Source of the DNA: an uncultured Clostridium sp.
GTDB lineage: Bacteria > Bacillota > Clostridia > TANB77 > CAG-508
Assembly: GCA_948465565.1 (NCBI GenBank)
Contig: CAOJXR010000001.1
Location: 124,001 to 188,000, forward strand
DNA: 64,000 bases
Reading direction: 5' to 3'
Numbering within the stretch: position 1 is the stretch's first letter; the number at the start of each line of letters is the position of its first letter. Of this stretch, positions 1 to 7,397 are shown piece after piece. A model generated the notes under the pieces. It saw nothing but the letters and a program-made list of their open reading frames with translations. It was not told the DNA's origin and did not search any database. Made by a program: the position numbers and the translations under genes.

Positions 1-725
1 GACTTATAACTCTCTTCATTAGTTTTTACATTTCTATATTTAACCTCAGGTTTAATTTCATCAAGCAAAACATGGTCATTTGGCATAAACAAATCATTAG
101 AAGAAGAGACAGGGATTGCCAAATCTATATCTTCTTTATGAGGCATATCTAAATTATGTCTAACATATTCCTTAAAACGTCTAGCAAGAGTAACACTATA
201 TTCACATCTGCTATCTGGAATAGATATATACCAACTATTAGCAAAATCATTTATTTCAATTTCTTCTGTATAATTTAAAGTTTTATTATGAACTAATAAA
301 ACTGGATAAGAGTCATTAAAATAATATTTACCATATTTTTCGATATATTTATTTCTATCATCATCAGAAATATCCCAATACACAAATAAAATTTTAGGAG
401 TTTGAGCTAAAATTTTAACAACAGTCTCATTATAACGATATGGTAAATCATAATATTCTAAAACATTTACAAATTTATTTTCAGTTTCTTCTTTTGGTTT
501 TCTAGAAGTACGTGACTTTGTAGCCAATGAAACAACTTTTGCCTTTGTAGTTTTAGAACTTGTCTTAGTGGTTTTCTTAGAAGTTACCTTTTTAGTAGTT
601 TTAGAAGCTGTTGTTTTAGTTGTTTTCTTAGTACTTTTTGATGTAGTAGTTTTTGTGCTAGTTTTCTTAGCAGCAGCCTTTTTAACATTAGAAGTAGAAT
701 TAAGTTCATTTTTAGCTTTAGGCAT
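1..725 (-). CDS. DUF4912 domain protein, 3' end cut by window edge
   Basis: The frame is open from an ATG at 725, preceded on the minus strand by GGAGGAAATAGT, to the window edge, so about 241 residues are visible and the C-terminus is missing. The first ~75 residues are a Lys/Thr/Ser/Ala-rich low-complexity tail (repeats such as KKTTKTTASKTTKK) that looks disordered and very basic. A globular part follows with the DUF4912 hallmark ILFVYWDIS at about residues 105-113. The function of the family is not established. In Clostridia DUF4912 genes often lie next to alpha-glucan synthesis genes, and the divergent neighbour here is a GT4 enzyme of that kind. The family call is good; the role is inference. 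Confidence 0.75.
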   Translation of the reverse strand, partial: MPKAKNELNSTSNVKKAAAKKTSTKTTTSKSTKKTTKTTASKTTKKVTSKKTTKTSSKTTKAKVVSLATKSRTSRKPKEETENKFVNVLEYYDLPYRYNETVVKILAQTPKILFVYWDISDDDRNKYIEKYGKYYFNDSYPVLLVHNKTLNYTEEIEINDFANSWYISIPDSRCEYSVTLARRFKEYVRHNLDMPHKEDIDLAIPVSSSNDLFMPNDHVLLDEIKPEVKYRNVKTNEESYK

Positions 726-762
726 ACTATTTCCTCCTTTGTAATAATAAATAACTTACATA

Positions 763-791
763 ATAATATATATAAATTAGAATAAATACAA
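763..791 (-). promoter_or_regulatory. sigma-A-type promoter of the DUF4912 gene
   Basis: Read on the minus strand, TTGTAT (791-786) and TATTAT (768-763) are 17 nt apart and lie about 40 nt upstream of the ATG at 725. Confidence 0.5.
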
Positions 792-935
792 GAGCAAAAT
801 GGCAAAAAAAGTAGAAAAAAATAAAAAAAGATTTTTTATTTTCCTATTTACATTTATTTTGTTTTTATATAAAATATTAAAAGAAATTTGTCAAAACAAA
901 AGATAAAATAAAAAATGCGAAAGGGGCTATTAAAA

Positions 936-2228
936 ATGAAAATTTTAATGCTATCATGGGAATATCCACCAAGAATAGTAGGAGGAATTGCAAGAGTTGT
1001 ACATGATTTGTCACACAGACTAATTAAAGATGGACATGAAGTAACTGTTATTACTTATAAAGACGGAGATGCTCCTTATTATGAGGATGACAATGGTGTA
1101 CAAGTTTACAGAGTAGATAATTATATAATTAGCCCTAACAATTTTATAGATTGGATAATGCAATTAAACTTCAACTTGATAGCAAAAGCAAATGAATTAA
1201 TATCAAAACAAGGAAATTTTGATGTAATTCATGCACATGATTGGTTAGTAGCATATGCTGCAAAATCACTAAAAAACTCATATGATATTCCAATAGTAGC
1301 AACAATACATGCAACAGAAGCTGGAAGAAACAGTGGAATACATGATGAAACACAAAGATATATAAATGATACAGAATGGATGTTAACATATGAAGCAAAC
1401 GAAGTAATTGTAAACAGCAATTACATGAAAAATGAATTACAAAGATTATTTGGTTTGCCATATGAAAAAATAAATGTAGTACCAAATGGAATTGGTCAAA
1501 CAAACTTCTCAGGATATGAAAGAGATTATGAATTCAGAAGAAAATTTGCAGCAGACAATGAAAAAATAATTCTTTTCTCAGGAAGACTTGTATATGAAAA
1601 AGGAATACAAAATCTAATAGCAGCAATGCCTAAAATATTAAATGGATATCATGATGCAAAATTAATAATAGCAGGAAAAGGCGGAATGATAGACGAATTA
1701 AGAGGACAAGTAAATTATCTTGGAATACAAAACAAAGTATATTTCACAGGATATTTAGACCACAAAACTTTATGCAAAATGTATAAATGTGCTGATGTTT
1801 CAGTATTCCCAAGCACATATGAACCATTTGGAATAGTTGCATTAGAAGCAATGCTTGCAGGGGTTCCAGTAGTTGTATCAGACGTTGGGGGATTAAATGA
1901 AATAGTTGAGCATGGAATTAATGGAATGAAAAGCTATGCAGGAAATCCAAATTCACTTGCAGACTCAATATTATCATTATTATACAATCCTCAGCTATGT
2001 GCAAACGTAGTAAAGCAAGCAAAATTAGATGTTAAGAGCAAGTACAATTGGACAAAGATTGCACAAGATACACACTTTACATACCAAAAAGCAATATGCC
2101 AAACAATGGCAGAAAGACAAGCTCGTCAAATCGAGCAAGAAAAAGCTCAAAAAGCAAAGCAGGCAAAAAATTCAGAAAACGAAATCACAAATTTACTTGG
2201 TTTCAAAAAACGCCAAGCTTATGCTTAA
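936..2228 (+). CDS. GT4-family glycosyltransferase, glycogen-synthase-like
   Basis: A GT-B fold glycosyltransferase of 430 residues. The start is set at 936 (MKILMLSWEYPPR) because AAGGGG at 921-926 lies 9 nt before it; an in-frame ATG at 915 has no ribosome site. The N-terminus has the nucleotide-sugar synthase motif WEYPPRIVGGIARVV, and the C-terminal domain has the retaining GT4 E-x7-E signature at E296 and E304 (YEPFGIVALE). The last ~30 residues form a charged Lys/Gln/Glu tail. With a DUF4912 gene beside it and a debranching-type enzyme at 44945, an alpha-glucan (glycogen/maltosyl) transferase is the likeliest role, but acceptor and donor cannot be read from the sequence. Confidence 0.8.
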   Translation: MKILMLSWEYPPRIVGGIARVVHDLSHRLIKDGHEVTVITYKDGDAPYYEDDNGVQVYRVDNYIISPNNFIDWIMQLNFNLIAKANELISKQGNFDVIHAHDWLVAYAAKSLKNSYDIPIVATIHATEAGRNSGIHDETQRYINDTEWMLTYEANEVIVNSNYMKNELQRLFGLPYEKINVVPNGIGQTNFSGYERDYEFRRKFAADNEKIILFSGRLVYEKGIQNLIAAMPKILNGYHDAKLIIAGKGGMIDELRGQVNYLGIQNKVYFTGYLDHKTLCKMYKCADVSVFPSTYEPFGIVALEAMLAGVPVVVSDVGGLNEIVEHGINGMKSYAGNPNSLADSILSLLYNPQLCANVVKQAKLDVKSKYNWTKIAQDTHFTYQKAICQTMAERQARQIEQEKAQKAKQAKNSENEITNLLGFKKRQAYA

Positions 2229-2250
2229 AATAATTTGATAAGATTTTTAC

Positions 2251-2284
2251 AAAAGAGGAACAATAACAGTATTGTCCTCTTTTA
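2251..2284 (+). terminator. Rho-independent terminator after the GT4 gene
   Basis: An AAAAGAGGA arm and a TCCTCTTTT arm enclose a smaller ACAATA/TATTGT helix; the 3' arm ends in the T-run. Confidence 0.75.
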
Positions 2285-2310
2285 GAATATAGAATAAACA
2301 AGAAGAAAGC

Positions 2311-2430
2311 AAAAACGAGTAATGCAAGGCAAACGAGCGAGCAAACCGGAGGTGTACGAGGGTACATTGAGGATTTGCGAGCGAAGTTTAACGTAGCAGG
2401 ACGAAGTTTTTCATTTCTTCGGAAGGAGAA
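2311..2430 (+). promoter_or_regulatory. Structured leader RNA element, copy 1 (before ylbF)
   Basis: A GC-richer block in an AT-rich intergenic space that aligns with the block at 6131-6293. Visible helices are AAAC 2331-2334 with GTTT 2386-2389; GCAAA 2341-2345 with TTTGC 2374-2378; TGTAC 2353-2357 with GTACA 2362-2366 around a GAGG loop; and CGAAG 2402-2406 with CTTCG 2417-2421 just before the GGAAGGAG ribosome site. Comparison with copy 2 shows base-pair-preserving changes, which argues for an RNA function rather than a simple DNA repeat. No known riboswitch class was recognised. Confidence 0.6.
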
Positions 2431-2435
2431 ATAAT

Positions 2436-2771
2436 ATGAATGTATATGACGAAGTAAACAACTTAGCAAGCGCATTAAAACAATGCAGAGAATTTACAGA
2501 ATACAAAGAAGCAAAAGACAAGATAAAAGCAGAGTTAGGACTAAAAGCAAAAATTGATGAATTTGAAAAAATAAGATATGAAGAACAAATCCTTGCACTT
2601 CAAGGAGAAAAACAATCAGAAGAAAAAATGAAAAAATTACAAGACTTATACACAATATTAGTACAAAATCCAGATGTTAAAGACTATTTTGACAAAGAAG
2701 TTAGATTTAATGTTATGATGGCTGATGTAAATAGAATTATAGGCGAAGCCATAAAAGATGTATTACAATAG
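2436..2771 (+). CDS. ylbF: YlbF/YmcA-family protein
   Basis: A 111-residue, wholly helical, highly charged protein that starts MNVYDEVNNLASALKQ and matches the YlbF/YmcA (Com_YlbF) family in length and pattern. In Bacillus subtilis, family members form the Y-complex (YlbF-YmcA-YaaT) that modulates RNase Y activity and affects competence, biofilm formation and sporulation. The start has a strong GGAAGGAG site 2423-2428. The gene precedes sigH, which fits a sporulation/competence link, though sigH has its own promoter. Which paralogue it is (YlbF or YmcA) cannot be decided from one copy. Confidence 0.75.
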   Translation: MNVYDEVNNLASALKQCREFTEYKEAKDKIKAELGLKAKIDEFEKIRYEEQILALQGEKQSEEKMKKLQDLYTILVQNPDVKDYFDKEVRFNVMMADVNRIIGEAIKDVLQ

Positions 2772-2780
2772 AAAAATCGC

Positions 2781-2818
2781 TTCAAAGGCTTGACAGAAAA
2801 AGCCTTTGAAAATATAAT
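2781..2818 (+). promoter_or_regulatory. Consensus sigma-A promoter of sigH inside a perfect inverted repeat
   Basis: TTGACA at 2790-2795, a 17-nt spacer and TATAAT at 2813-2818 match the sigma-A consensus at every position. A perfect 10-bp inverted repeat (TTCAAAGGCT 2781-2790 and AGCCTTTGAA 2801-2810) overlaps the -35 box and most of the spacer. It could be a weak terminator for ylbF, which would lack a T-run, or an operator. Confidence 0.8.
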
Positions 2819-2851
2819 ACTACTAGATTAGCAAAAGGAATGGTTTAAAAC

Positions 2852-3490
2852 ATGCAAAATTTATATTTTCCAAAAGAACAATTTAATAACCTAGACGATG
2901 TTCAATTAATAAAAATGGCAAAAAACGGAGATAAAAAAGCTCTAAATTACTTATTAAGCAAGTACACAGAAATTGTTAATATGAAAGTAGGAAAATACTT
3001 TATCATAGGAGCAGAACGCGAAGACATAATGCAAGAAGGCTTAATAGGCTTATTCAAAGCAATTAAATGTTTTGACCCAGACAAACAAAGTTCTTTCAAA
3101 ACATTTGCTAATTTATGCATTGAAAGACAACTACAAACAGCAATAAAATCTTCAACTAGACAAAAACACATGCCACTTAATTCATCATTATCATTAAATG
3201 TGTCAGCATATGATGAAAATGATGACACAGACTTTTTTGATATCCTTGATGCAAATGTTGTAGAAGATCCACTAGATATGATAACAAAAAAAGAATATTA
3301 TACATTCGTAGAAGATAGAATAGAAGAAACCTTAAGCGATTTTGAAAAACAAGTATTACGTAGATATACAAATGGCGAAAGTTATGTAGAGATTGCTGGA
3401 AAGCTAAATGCACCAGTAAAATCAGTTGATAATGCCATTCAAAGAATCAGAAAAAAAACAATGAAAAATATATTAAATTATGAAGAATAA
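2852..3490 (+). CDS. sigH: RNA polymerase sigma factor SigH (Spo0H)
   Basis: A 212-residue sigma-70 family factor that drives the transition-state and early sporulation regulon. Region 2 is clear (GAEREDIMQEGLIGLFKAIKCF, about residues 52-73), followed by the SigH-specific block TRQKHMPLNSSLSL (about 101-114) and a C-terminal region 4 helix-turn-helix (VLRRYTNGESYVEIAGKL, then VKSVDNAIQRIRKK). Length and motifs match B. subtilis SigH. It has its own consensus promoter at 2790, and tRNA-Thr lies 7 nt after its stop, so the two are probably co-transcribed. With the spoIIIA operon at 50.4 kb it marks the host as a spore former. Confidence 0.93.
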   Translation: MQNLYFPKEQFNNLDDVQLIKMAKNGDKKALNYLLSKYTEIVNMKVGKYFIIGAEREDIMQEGLIGLFKAIKCFDPDKQSSFKTFANLCIERQLQTAIKSSTRQKHMPLNSSLSLNVSAYDENDDTDFFDILDANVVEDPLDMITKKEYYTFVEDRIEETLSDFEKQVLRRYTNGESYVEIAGKLNAPVKSVDNAIQRIRKKTMKNILNYEE

Positions 3491-3497
3491 GAGCTAT

Positions 3498-3573
3498 GCT
3501 TTCATAGCTCAGTAGGTAGAGCGCATCCATGGTAAGGATGAGGTCGCCAGTTCGATTCTGGCTGGAAGCTCCA
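3498..3573 (+). tRNA. tRNA-Thr (anticodon GGT), CCA encoded
   Basis: A 76-nt cloverleaf: acceptor GCTTTCA/TGGAAGC, D arm with AGCTCAGTAGGTAGAGC, anticodon stem CATCC/GGATG with anticodon GGT at 3531-3533, and T arm GCCAG-TTCGATT-CTGGC. The 3' CCA is encoded at 3571-3573. It lies 7 nt after sigH with no promoter of its own that I can see. Confidence 0.95.
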
Positions 3574-3615
3574 TGTTTATGAACGGTACTTAGAAAACTT
3601 TCGAAGCTCTAAGTA

Positions 3616-3662
3616 AATAAAAATATCCTAGCATCTTTTTTAGATTCTAGGATATTTTTATT
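3616..3662. terminator. Bidirectional terminator between tRNA-Thr and the deformylase gene
   Basis: A 16-bp stem (AATAAAAATATCCTAG and its complement CTAGGATATTTTTATT) with T-runs in both directions serves the converging units. Confidence 0.85.
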
Positions 3663-3684
3663 TATATAAATTAATGCATTATAA

Positions 3685-4257
3685 TTAAAACTTATCAATA
3701 TACTCATCACTTTTTGATAAAATTTTATAAGGGTGATCCAATCGATATTGCTTTGTTTCTTCATAAGTTTTCTTAGTAACATTATCAGATCTGTCGATGT
3801 GTAGAATTCCATTAAGATGATCGTACTCATGGAAAAAGATAGTTGCTTTTAAACCTTTAAATATTTCTTTATGTTTAGCACCACCAATATCAAAATATTC
3901 AACTTCTACCATATATGGTCTATCAACTTCTCCAACAAAATCTAAACAACTTCCACATCTTTCAAGATATCTAGTATGTCCTTGCATTGAAACAATTCTA
4001 GGATTGATTAGAACCTGATTTTCATCATAATTAGAGTTAGCATTTTTACTAACATCTTCAGTTGTATTCTTAAAATATATCATTCTTTTAGGAATGCCAA
4101 TTTGAACAGGTGCTAAAGCAAATAAAACCATTCTACTACAATATTCTTGTAGTTCTTCTACCCATTCTATATAATTATCATGAATAAAATCAACTTCTAC
4201 TGATTTTTGTCTTAAAAATGCTAAATCTTTATCTATTGTTTTTACTTTATCATCCAT
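3685..4257 (-). CDS. def: Peptide deformylase, divergent
   Basis: Family enzymes remove the N-formyl group from nascent proteins using a metal bound by one Cys and two His. The zinc motif HEYDH is at residues 143-147 and the Cys ligand is C104 in GSCLD (usual EGCLS). The Q of motif 1 is present in ALAPVQIG, residues 47-54, but the usual GxGLAAxQ glycines are replaced. The start is the ATG at 4257 (190 residues); a TTG at 4281 extends the frame by 8 codons without a ribosome site. The changes in motifs 1 and 2 suggest a second, divergent deformylase whose substrate may differ. It is single-gene and convergent with sigH. Confidence 0.8.
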   Translation of the reverse strand: MDDKVKTIDKDLAFLRQKSVEVDFIHDNYIEWVEELQEYCSRMVLFALAPVQIGIPKRMIYFKNTTEDVSKNANSNYDENQVLINPRIVSMQGHTRYLERCGSCLDFVGEVDRPYMVEVEYFDIGGAKHKEIFKGLKATIFFHEYDHLNGILHIDRSDNVTKKTYEETKQYRLDHPYKILSKSDEYIDKF

Positions 4258-4384
4258 TTTTATTCCGCTTTCCAAAATCAATTATTTCATTGAAATTATA
4301 ACATACTACAAATGCATCTTTCAACAGTGAAAAATTCAATAAGAACGTAATAATTGTTTGAATAGCAATTATTACATTAAAACA

Positions 4385-4413
4385 TTGCTAAAATTAGCAT
4401 TTTGTGGTAAAAT
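4385..4413 (+). promoter_or_regulatory. Candidate promoter of the MYG1-type cassette
   Basis: TTGCTA 4385-4390, 17 nt, TAAAAT 4408-4413. The ~100-nt leader holds a small hairpin CCCTG/CAGGG at 4456-4473. A lone TTGACA at 4474 has no -10 at the right distance. Confidence 0.45.
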
Positions 4414-4524
4414 ATAAATGAATTGCGCTAAATTTTTAGCTTTTATCATATGCTCCCCTGATATATTACAGGGTTGACATAAAGCACCTATAACAACAAA
4501 TATTATTAAATGGGAGGAAAAAAC

Positions 4525-5460
4525 ATGATTGTTAGCGTAGGGAGCCAACTCAATCCGAGGTCTGCATGGAATATTGGAACTCACAATGGGATTTTCCATG
4601 CAGACGAGGTGGTTGGCATAGCAGTACTTGAACTCGCACTTATAGGAGAGGACATGCACGTTGTGCGGACAAGAGACCGGGACGAGCTGAGCCAGCTTGA
4701 CATTGTAATTGATGTCGGCGGAGGATGGTATGACCATCACAAACCGGGGTTTGATTTTCGCAGACCCACTGGAGAAAAATATGCCAGCGCAGGCCTTGTG
4801 TGGCATAAATACGCAGAAAATGCTATTACAAATGTTGCATGGGAAGAAAAAGTAATTCTTGCTTCTGGCGAAATGCAGACAATTAAGGAGGAGATTGACA
4901 GAGAAATCATTATCCCAGTGGACCAGGAGGACAACGGCGAGGGGATGAGCAACCATACATTCAGCTTCATTCCCAAATTTAATCCGACATGGATTGAAGA
5001 GACGCCAGACTACGATAATGCTTTTTTCAGAGCCACAACAACAGCACACGACATCCTGAAAGCAATTGTCAAGGAAAAGATTGCCAAAGTTAATGCGAAA
5101 AGCATACTGCCACTTATGTGCCACAAGGCTTGCAACGGAATCCTGGAGATTTCTGCACAAACAATGCCCTGGCTCGAAGATGTAGTGAACTACAACCAGA
5201 CCCACGACAACAGCATAAAGTTCGTGATATTCCCATATCCGGCAGGAGGATGGGCAGCACAGTGTGTTCCGCCCTTCATTGACAGGAAGTTCGAACAGCT
5301 TGTTCCTTTCCCAAAGGAATGGGCCGGCGGAACAGAAGCGACCTTACCCGCAATTTCCGGTATTGCCGATGCAACTCTTTGCCACAACGGACGTTTCTTC
5401 GCAAGAGCGAAAACCAAGGAAGCCATCATTGACATGTGCTGGATTGCAAGGAACAGATAA
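4525..5460 (+). CDS. MYG1-family (UPF0160) protein, GC-rich cassette 1
   Basis: A 311-residue protein of the MYG1 family, predicted DHH-like phosphoesterase/exonucleases. Visible family motifs are GTHNGIFHADEVVGIAVLE near the N-terminus, DVGGGWYDHHKPGFDF, and ATLPAISGIADATLCHNGRF near the C-terminus. The start is the ATG at 4525; an ATG at 4510 lies inside the GGGAGG ribosome site. Base and codon use differ sharply from the neighbours: one 60-nt line inside it (4681-4740) is 31/60 GC, against 16-19/60 in sampled host lines. It is a self-contained unit with its own promoter and GC-rich terminator, and looks acquired. The family call is firm; the substrate is unknown. Confidence 0.85.
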   Translation: MIVSVGSQLNPRSAWNIGTHNGIFHADEVVGIAVLELALIGEDMHVVRTRDRDELSQLDIVIDVGGGWYDHHKPGFDFRRPTGEKYASAGLVWHKYAENAITNVAWEEKVILASGEMQTIKEEIDREIIIPVDQEDNGEGMSNHTFSFIPKFNPTWIEETPDYDNAFFRATTTAHDILKAIVKEKIAKVNAKSILPLMCHKACNGILEISAQTMPWLEDVVNYNQTHDNSIKFVIFPYPAGGWAAQCVPPFIDRKFEQLVPFPKEWAGGTEATLPAISGIADATLCHNGRFFARAKTKEAIIDMCWIARNR

Positions 5461-5480
5461 AACTAAATAATCATGTAAAG

Positions 5481-5522
5481 CCAGTAGCCAGGAGGACGAG
5501 GTTTCGTTCACCTGGCTACTGG
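5481..5522 (+). terminator. GC-rich terminator of cassette 1
   Basis: A perfect 12-bp stem CCAGTAGCCAGG/CCTGGCTACTGG with an 18-nt loop. The T-run is weak, unlike the AT-rich host terminators. Confidence 0.7.
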
Positions 5523-5544
5523 TGATTTATACAGAAAAGAGCAA

Positions 5545-5573
5545 TTGACATAGTTAACATAAAATGATATAAT
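5545..5573 (+). promoter_or_regulatory. Consensus promoter of cassette 2
   Basis: TTGACA 5545-5550, 17-nt spacer, TATAAT 5568-5573 with a TG extension (TGATATAAT). All 12 consensus positions match. Confidence 0.85.
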
Positions 5574-5604
5574 TTAAAACATCTTAAGTAAAGGAGTTTT
5601 GGAT

Positions 5605-5943
5605 ATGTCCGAAAGAAACAGACAACTGTCATTCCCAAGATATTCCGCAATGAAATGCGAACGGCGACCTGTAACCAAAGAAGACAAATGGTGCAGGCAA
5701 ACAATGCCCGCAGGCTGCAAAGTTGAAGACGATGCCCCTATGGGCGACATCGTAACCATCTATGCCTGGAAGTGGCCGGAAAAGCTCTATCTATGCAACC
5801 TTGGCGGCACAATTGTAAGAAGCAAAATGTGTGCACACACACTGATGCTTCAAGTTGTAAAAACCGATAAGGCGCCGCATTACTGCTTGACCTCCAACCG
5901 CATAAATTCCACCAAGAAACTCATCAATATTAGGAAAATTTAA
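5605..5943 (+). CDS. Hypothetical protein, GC-rich cassette 2
   Basis: A 112-residue protein with no family that I recognise. The ATG at 5605 is 8 nt after AAGGAG; a TTG at 5599 is too close to it. The protein is basic with several Cys (CERRP, KWCRQTMPAGCK, LCNLGG, KMCAH, HYCLT) and a compact middle section (APMGDIVTIYAWKWPEKLYL), which could be a small beta-barrel or metal-binding fold; this is a guess. No signal peptide or membrane segment is visible. GC is raised (28/60 in 5641-5700), and it has its own consensus promoter and strong terminator, so it forms an independent unit after cassette 1. Confidence 0.6.
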   Translation: MSERNRQLSFPRYSAMKCERRPVTKEDKWCRQTMPAGCKVEDDAPMGDIVTIYAWKWPEKLYLCNLGGTIVRSKMCAHTLMLQVVKTDKAPHYCLTSNRINSTKKLINIRKI

Positions 5944-5965
5944 ACGGGCGAGAGCTGTAAAGCAA

Positions 5966-6009
5966 AAAAGGAAAGAGCACTCATGTGTACATGGGTGCTC
6001 TTTCCTTTT
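5966..6009 (+). terminator. Terminator of cassette 2
   Basis: A long stem (AAAAGGAAAGAGCAC with GTGCTCTTTCCTTTT) with a loop that contains the palindrome CATGTGTACATG. Confidence 0.85.
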
Positions 6010-6130
6010 CGACTATTTTATTCAACACACAATTTCCATCCAGTAATATAAAAAATTCCACACAAAAATAAATAAAAAACTAAATTATATAGTACACATT
6101 TTATAAAAAATATGATATACTCTGCTAGAA

Positions 6131-6293
6131 ATGAGAAAACGAGTATTCAAGGCAAAAAATTAAGACAAAAAAGGTTGCTTATATTACAAGGCAAACGAAC
6201 GAGAAAAACGGAGGCGTACAAAGGTACGTCGAGTATTTTTGAAGTGAAGTTTAACGAAGTAAGATAAGTAAGACTTTTTGTCTGGATGGAGGA
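6131..6293 (+). promoter_or_regulatory. Structured leader RNA element, copy 2 (before ychF)
   Basis: Aligns with 2311-2430. The helices are kept with changed bases: AAAAA 6204-6208 with TTTTT 6236-6240; CGTAC 6215-6219 with GTACG 6224-6228 around an AAAG loop; and AGAC 6271-6274 with GTCT 6280-6283 just before the GGATGGAGG ribosome site. The shared linear blocks are CAAGGCAAACGA, ACGGAGGCGTAC and GAAGTTTAACG. Relative to copy 1 there is an extra ~45 nt near the 5' end that begins with a second CAAGGCAAA. Confidence 0.6.
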
Positions 6294-6297
6294 ACAT

Positions 6298-7389
6298 ATG
6301 AAAATAGGAATAGTAGGCTTACCCAACGTAGGCAAAAGCACAATGTTTAATAGTATAACAAATGCAGGAGCAGAATGCGCAAACTATCCATTCTGTACAA
6401 TAGAACCAAATGTTGGAGTTGTAGCAGTACCAGACGAAAGACTAGAAAAGCTAACTGCAATGTACAACCCACAAAAAACAACACCAGCAGTCATAGAATT
6501 TGTTGATATAGCAGGGCTTGTAAAAGGAGCAAGCAAAGGAGAAGGATTAGGAAATAAATTCTTATCACATATTAGAGAAGTAGACAGTATTGTAGAAGTT
6601 GTAAGATGCTTTGATGATAGCAATATAGTACATGTTGACGGAAGTGTAGACCCATTAAGAGATATAGAAACAATAAATCTAGAATTAATATTTGCCGATA
6701 TGGAAACAGTTGATAAGCGTTTAGACAGAGCAAGAAAAAACTTAAAAGCAGACAAAAAATATCAATTTGAAATAGACACACTAGAAAAAGTAAAGAAAAC
6801 ATTAGAAGAAGGAAAATCAGCAAGAACACTATCACTTACAGACGAAGAACAAGAAGTACTAAAAGACGCATTTTTGCTTACAGCTAAGCCAATTTTATAC
6901 ATAGCAAACGTTTCAGAAAATGAAATAGAAAATCCAGATGAAAATGAAAATGTAAAAAAAGTAAAAGAATATGCTGGGACAGAAAACGCAGAAGTAATCC
7001 CACTTTGCGTTAAATTAGAAGAAGAATTAAGCACATTAGACAAAGAAGACAAAGAAGAAATGTTACATGAGTTAGGATTACAAGAATCTGGACTAGATAA
7101 AGTAATAAAAGCAAGTTACAAACTACTTGGATTAATGTCATTCTTAACAGCAGGAGAACCAGAAGTCAGAGCATGGACAATAAAAATAGGAACAAAAGCA
7201 CCACAAGCAGCAGGAAAAATACACTCAGATATAGAAAGAGGATTTATTCGTGCAGAGGTTGTTTCATATGATGACTTAATTCGTGAAGGTTCAATGAACG
7301 CAGTAAAAGAAAAAGGATTAATGAGACTTGAAGGAAAAGAATATATAATGCAAGACGGAGATATCGTATTATTTAGATTTAATGTGTAA
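6298..7389 (+). CDS. ychF: Obg-like GTPase/ATPase YchF
   Basis: A 363-residue P-loop NTPase of the YchF/OLA1 family, which binds ribosomes and is tied to translation and stress responses. The P-loop GLPNVGKST is at residues 7-15, G3 is DIAGLVKGA, and the G4 position reads NVSE instead of NKxD, as is usual for this ATP-preferring family. The C-terminal TGS domain ends DGDIVLFRFNV. The start is 6298, 5 nt after GGATGGAGG; the ATG at 6286 is within that site. It is the first gene after structured RNA copy 2 and heads a run of tightly packed genes (8-nt gap to the next). Confidence 0.93.
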   Translation: MKIGIVGLPNVGKSTMFNSITNAGAECANYPFCTIEPNVGVVAVPDERLEKLTAMYNPQKTTPAVIEFVDIAGLVKGASKGEGLGNKFLSHIREVDSIVEVVRCFDDSNIVHVDGSVDPLRDIETINLELIFADMETVDKRLDRARKNLKADKKYQFEIDTLEKVKKTLEEGKSARTLSLTDEEQEVLKDAFLLTAKPILYIANVSENEIENPDENENVKKVKEYAGTENAEVIPLCVKLEEELSTLDKEDKEEMLHELGLQESGLDKVIKASYKLLGLMSFLTAGEPEVRAWTIKIGTKAPQAAGKIHSDIERGFIRAEVVSYDDLIREGSMNAVKEKGLMRLEGKEYIMQDGDIVLFRFNV

Positions 7390-7397
7390 GGAGACTT

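Noticed and set aside
4372..5205. A 277-codon minus-strand frame opposite the MYG1-type gene
   Set aside because: Same reason: the plus-strand protein has clear family motifs and a ribosome site, the antisense frame has neither.
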